Source: Palsa-504 sp963795795 (lineage in GTDB: Bacteria; Actinomycetota; Actinomycetes; Streptosporangiales; Streptosporangiaceae). Taken from it: DNA of 64,000 nt. Shown piece by piece: positions 60,665 through 64,000 of this stretch. Position 1 is the stretch's first letter. Each line of letters opens with the position of its first letter. The notes under the pieces were generated by a model. It was given only the letters and a program-made list of their open reading frames with translations. It was not told the origin of the DNA and ran no database searches. Made by a program: the position numbers and the translations under genes. Location of the stretch: positions 448,741 to 512,740 of the forward strand of contig CAWCJS010000024.1 of NCBI GenBank assembly GCA_963795795.1, read 5' to 3'.

Positions 60665-60788
60665 ATGGACAGACGCGCGCTTGTCCTGGGCGGCGGCGGT
60701 GTCACCGGCATCGCCTGGGCGACGGGCATGATCGCCGGGCTGACCGGGCTCGGCATCGACCTGGCCGCGGCCGACGTGATCATCGGGA
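60665..60788 (+). pseudogene. Truncated patatin-like phospholipase gene, left copy
   Basis: The ATG at 60665 begins MDRRALVLGGGGVTGIAWATG, with the oxyanion-hole GGGG typical of patatins, and runs to ADVIIG before similarity stops at the spacer junction. The GxSxG nucleophile motif expected next is missing. The gene is cut by the duplication boundary. Confidence 0.8.
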
Positions 60789-61182
60789 GGTGTTATGTGG
60801 CCCCGGCCTCCGGCTGCGTTCTGCTAAAACCGACTCACTGGGTGTTGCAAAGCTATGGGGAGAAATCGGTCACTGTTGTAGTCGCCAACGGCGACAAACG
60901 TTACCCAAGCGTCATTCTTCACGGCGGACGTGAACTGCGACAGTTGCGCAGTATCTGCACGAAAATCACATCAGATTGTGTGAGCTGGACGCGGCCAGTG
61001 CCGGACTGGGGACAGAAACCGGGCTCACTCCCGCGGCCATCCCACGTTCGTCGGCCTGGCTCGAACGCGCGGCGGTCGGGGCAGCAGCGGCTGGTCCGGC
61101 CGCCGGTGACGTCGACCGCGGCAGAATGCACGGCCGTGGTGCCGCAAACGCCCCTTTTTGGCGCAGTGCACCAGGGCCGATG
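60789..61182. other. 394-bp spacer between inverted arms
   Basis: The left half (to about 60985) is less GC-rich than the surroundings (for example TGCTAAAACCGACTCACTGG) and has no recognisable gene; the right half is GC-rich. No tRNA, IS terminal repeat or integrase is visible. The right side keeps four further patatin codons in reverse (GTSA) before diverging. Confidence 0.6.
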
Positions 61183-61306
61183 TCCCGATGATCACGTCGG
61201 CCGCGGCCAGGTCGATGTCGAGCCCGGTCAGCCCGGCGATCATGCCCGTCGCCCAGGCGATGCCGGTGACACCGCCGCCGCCCAGGACAAGCGCGCGTCT
61301 GTCCAT
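61183..61306 (-). pseudogene. Truncated patatin-like gene, right copy
   Basis: ATG at 61306 gives the same MDRRALVLGGGG start. At its 3' side it continues as IIGTSA, the first part of GxSxG, then diverges into LVHCAKKG; there is no complete patatin here either. Confidence 0.75.
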
Positions 61307-61439
61307 GACAGTCATCTATACAGCGGAACGACCACCGAGGCCCAGGACCTTTGGCACTCCGACCCCCACGGATAATCCTGATGACCTCACCGTCCGCGCT
61401 CGGCTCGCCCACACACCGGACTCCGGCCCGGATCGTCGA

Positions 61440-62003
61440 TCAGGACCCGTCGTCCCCTAGCTCGAGGAGCCTGCCGTTTCTTGACAGGTCCGGGTCGGTG
61501 CACGCGGAGAGGTTGAAACAGCAGGGCCGTCTTTTCCCGGTCTTCATCTTCGAGATGCTCACGTCGACCCGTCGTGCGCGCGTGTCAGGGCTGTTCGTGG
61601 CGTTGACCCAACGCACCCATTCCCAGCGAGCCATCGGGGTGATCTCGTCCCACAGGTTCTGGATCTCCCGCGGGGCAGCTGCCAGAGCTGCGGCAAGATC
61701 CTGGGGCACGCTCGGCTCAGGCCAATTCTTGGTCGCCTCGATGTCGATGGTGGCAGTGTCACCCGCGCTGATGCCGGCGGCGTGCTGCAGCGCGTCATCG
61801 ACCCTCATCCAGTGGCCCGAATTGCCGTCTGGTTCGAGCACCGTGGAGAACTCGACGCCATTGATCGTTCCGTGGACGGCTACCTGCCCGCGCGAGGGCA
61901 GGTCCTTGCTCGCCGTCTCAGGCAACCGCACCACAGTCGATGTGTCGATTGTGGACAGCGTGGCGGCGAAGCGAATGGTCGCTCCCTGTGTGCGCTGAGT
62001 CAC
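61440..62003 (-). CDS. DUF1905/YdeI-family protein, copy 2
   Basis: A 187-aa protein almost identical to copy 1: NATNSPDTRARRVDV replaces NATNNPDTRSRRVDV. The frame is intact and has the same GTG start context. See copy 1 (59968-60531) for the domain description. Confidence 0.83.
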   Translation of the reverse strand: MTQRTQGATIRFAATLSTIDTSTVVRLPETASKDLPSRGQVAVHGTINGVEFSTVLEPDGNSGHWMRVDDALQHAAGISAGDTATIDIEATKNWPEPSVPQDLAAALAAAPREIQNLWDEITPMARWEWVRWVNATNSPDTRARRVDVSISKMKTGKRRPCCFNLSACTDPDLSRNGRLLELGDDGS

Positions 62004-62186
62004 CGCCGTCTCTCACCTTCTCCGTCGCGGTCACGGCACCCCGGCTGCGACACCGTTATCGAGTGCGTACGGTCGACACTCTCCAAATCCGGCGACCACG
62101 AAACCCGCTGTGATGGCCCGGCCATAATCAACCCGGTTAACCTCTGTCCACTTCCCATCTGGGATTACGGATCATGCTGTCGGCTG

Positions 62187-62831
62187 TTACCGTCGGCTGA
62201 AGGTGACGTGGGTGACGCCACTGGGGCTGTTCACGGCCTCAATCCGGAAATGGTCTTCGAGCGCCTCCAGCCCGTCCCAGAGCCGCTCCCCGCGGCCCAG
62301 CACGATGGGCACCACGACAATGTGCAGGTAGTCGATCAGGCCGGCGGCCAGGAATTCGCGGACGGTGGACGGGCCGCCGCCGATGCGGACATCCCCGCCT
62401 CCGGCGGCCTGGCGCGCCTGCGCAAGCGCCTGGGCGGGGCTGGCGTCGAGGAAGTCAAACGTGGTACCGCCGTTCATCTGGACGGCGGGCCGGGGATGGT
62501 GGGTGAGAACAAAGACCGGGGTGCCGAACGGCGGGGTGTCTCCCCACCATCCGTTCCACTCCTGGTCCGGCCACGGTCCACGGTGCGGGCCGAACTTGCC
62601 CCGCCCCATGATCTCGGCGCCGATGCCCAGGGCCCAAGCGCTGGCGAAAGCGTCGTCAATGCCGGTGCTGCCGCCGGGCTGGCCCTGCATGGCGCGGAAG
62701 GTACGCGTCGGGAAGAACCACTCGTGCAGCCGGGTTCCCGCATGCCCGAACGGGGCATCCAGGCGTTGCCCCGCGCCGGTGCCGAACCCATCCAGCGACA
62801 CCGAGAAGTTGTGCACCCGGACCTGCGACAC
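62187..62831 (-). CDS. DHFR-family (RibD C-terminal) protein, copy 2
   Basis: Encodes the same 214-aa protein as 59129-59773 with no residue changes that I can see, and the same AGGAGG ribosome binding site before GTG at 62831. Confidence 0.88.
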   Translation of the reverse strand: MSQVRVHNFSVSLDGFGTGAGQRLDAPFGHAGTRLHEWFFPTRTFRAMQGQPGGSTGIDDAFASAWALGIGAEIMGRGKFGPHRGPWPDQEWNGWWGDTPPFGTPVFVLTHHPRPAVQMNGGTTFDFLDASPAQALAQARQAAGGGDVRIGGGPSTVREFLAAGLIDYLHIVVVPIVLGRGERLWDGLEALEDHFRIEAVNSPSGVTHVTFSRR

Positions 62832-63012
62832 GATGACCTCCTGACAAGCTGCCTCACACCGACCGGGGCCGGTTGCCGCGGCCGCCACCAGTAAGGACGA
62901 TCCACTGGCCTGAAGTCACCGCCGGCGCGTGGCCGCTGGGCATCATACCCGCGGATCACCGGGGAGCTGGTCGTGCGAGCGGTTCGCCGGCCTGATCTGC
63001 GGGTGCTGGCGC

Positions 63013-63187
63013 TCAGCGCGGGCCGGCGCGGTAGATATGGAGCGCCTCGGTCAGCAGCTTGATCGCCTCTGGCGTGTACGGCACGATCTGGAACATGATG
63101 TGCCGCACGCCGAGTGCGGCGTACCCGTGCATGGCCGCGGCGATCTCCGGCCGATCTTCATCGGGCCGTCCGCGGTGTCCGTCACGG
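63013..63187 (-). pseudogene. Luciferase-like monooxygenase remnant, right copy
   Basis: The inverted counterpart of 58773-58925. Here the sequence is ATCTACCGCGCC where the left copy has ATCTAGCGCGCC, so the frame extends to HIYRAGPR before TGA. This is probably the original end of the protein. Confidence 0.65.
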
Positions 63188-63255
63188 CATGACGCTACGG
63201 CCCGTTCACTGACATCCCCCGTCAGCAGATCAGGCCGGTTGCGAACCAGCTGAGG

Positions 63256-64000
63256 TCAGCTGATGGTGGCCCGGGTCGCGGCGAAACGCCGGTGGCGGGT
63301 GTGCTCGCGCTGCCCGAGGAAGGCCTTGAAGCCGCCCAGCCGGTACGCAAGCCCGTCACGACCCTCGGCGACCTCCAACTCGAAGTCACGCCCGAGGTGC
63401 CCCAGCCGCCCGAGCACCGCCCCGGGCGTCAACCCCGCGGCCAGGTTCGCGATCTGCCCGGCGGTCAGGAAGTCGTCACGCGACCGGAGCACCCGGAACA
63501 CCGGGTCGTGAACGTACGCCTCGTCGCCTGCCCCGGCGGGCGGACCTGAATGCTCCAGCGCGCGGCGGATGGCCGTCCCGACCGCCTCCGCGACCGGGGG
63601 CGGGAACGCGTTCCCGATCTGCCGGTACCGCGCGGTCTTGCGCCCGCTGAAGCGCCAGTCCCACTGGTCCCCCGCCCACCCCTGCAGCCTGGCCACCATC
63701 TCGCAGGTCAGAGCCGGGGCGCCAGCGCCGGGTCCGCGTCGGGTCCCGGGGCGGCGTCGGCGATGCCGAGGCCGTCGACGCCGAGCTCGCCCAGGCCCGC
63801 TTCAGCCGGGTCGGGCCGAGGTCACCCCCGCCGTGCTTCTTCGACCCGCCCACGATCGTGGGGGCGATCCGTCGGCTCGCCGGGCCCAGGCCGCGGCCCC
63901 GGGCCACCCGCGGGCGGCCATCAGGTCACCCAGGGCATGGCCGACCGTCGAAACCAGTTCAGGAAGACAACGCCGGCCACCGAACCAGGGCGCGTCCTCC
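63256..64000 (-). pseudogene. C5-methyltransferase 3' part, right copy with indels
   Basis: Encodes the C-terminal region of the methyltransferase (YRQIGNAFPPPVAEAVG and the extension). The first ~100 codons visible here are scrambled by several indels (for example WAGDQWDW where the left copy has WRDEWDW, and shifts near 63710, 63790 and 63950). The gene runs out of the window, so a full-length copy further right cannot be excluded. Confidence 0.75.

Larger units (their letters stand above)
57959..60788 (+). repeat. Left arm of a ~2.8-kb inverted duplication
   Basis: The segment is repeated in reverse complement at 61183-64000 with high identity. It includes the 3' two thirds of the C5-methyltransferase gene, an LLM remnant, the DHFR-like gene, the DUF1905/YdeI gene and a truncated patatin gene. 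The outer limit is set only by the window edge. Confidence 0.95.
61183..64000 (-). repeat. Right arm of the inverted duplication (continues past window)
   Basis: Reverse-complement copy of 57959-60788. The DHFR-like protein is identical, the YdeI-like protein differs at two residues, the interval between them (about 62133-62180 versus 59777-59835) is clearly different sequence, and towards 64000 there are several small indels. Confidence 0.95.

Noticed and set aside
60976..61191. Open frame in the spacer between the inverted arms
   Set aside because: Ala/Gly-rich translation with no recognisable motif, and it crosses the repeat junction; probably chance.
1..64000. tRNA or rRNA genes
   Set aside because: No TPsiC-arm or cloverleaf pattern and no rRNA-like stretch was noticed on either strand; a covariance-model scan would be needed to be certain.

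Overview
The window is high-GC DNA (mostly about 70-75% by eye) from an actinomycete. The evidence is a SigR/RsrA redox switch, mycoredoxin, a WhiB7-type regulator with an AT-hook, GpgS next to FolP2, an ANTAR protein, many GTG starts and many ATGA/GTGA gene overlaps. The genus cannot be fixed from the sequence; gene content fits a filamentous actinomycete (Streptomyces/Streptosporangiales-like), with a few neighbourhoods also known from mycobacteria.

Layout. 1-9 kb is a conserved housekeeping block: an HD-GYP protein, rsrA-sigR, a DksA-like protein, an HMCES/YedK protein, aroA-rsgA, hisN and a CBS-domain protein. 9.2-14 kb is a four-gene MoxR/vWA cassette with two unrecognised partners. 14.5-20.6 kb carries a DUF1275 gene, an ECF sigma factor fused to a bifunctional-nuclease (BFN) domain beside a free-standing BFN paralogue, a ThiF/TOMM-like protein and an ABC1 kinase. 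20.6-36 kb is lipid metabolism: thiolase-crotonase fusion, nitronate monooxygenase, double-domain acyl-CoA dehydrogenase, crotonase, then WS/DGAT, HAD-PlsC and PlsB, then a CoA transferase divergent from an SDR. 36-42 kb is a lower-GC accessory island: a glycosyltransferase-like gene, a hexapeptide acyltransferase, and two copies of a module in which a DNA-binding regulator stands divergent from tiny ORFs encoding a 35-aa and a 56-aa two-helix membrane peptide. A VapBC-type pair lies between the copies. 42-46 kb has an LmeA-like protein, gpsA, an SDR and an unknown gene. 46.3-49.5 kb encodes a 1090-aa protein with foreign composition. 49.6-57.3 kb returns to core genes: gpgS, folP2, a LigB-like gene, whiB7 with a long attenuator-like leader, tesB, uvrD2, mrx1 and an ANTAR gene. 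57.5-64 kb holds a cytosine-C5 methyltransferase and a roughly 2.8-kb inverted duplication around a 394-bp spacer.

How parts connect. SigR probably drives its own operon and mrx1: GGAAT/GGAAG-N18-GTT promoters are visible at both. The 28.6-34 kb genes plus GpsA form a glycerolipid/storage-lipid supply line. The ABC1-kinase and WhiB7 genes, neighbours in other actinobacteria, are here separated by about 32 kb of mostly accessory DNA.

Quality caveat. Between 14.9 and 38.9 kb at least ten single-base frameshifts interrupt genes that otherwise look intact. This looks more like uncorrected long-read indels than gene decay, so those genes are described as reconstructed.
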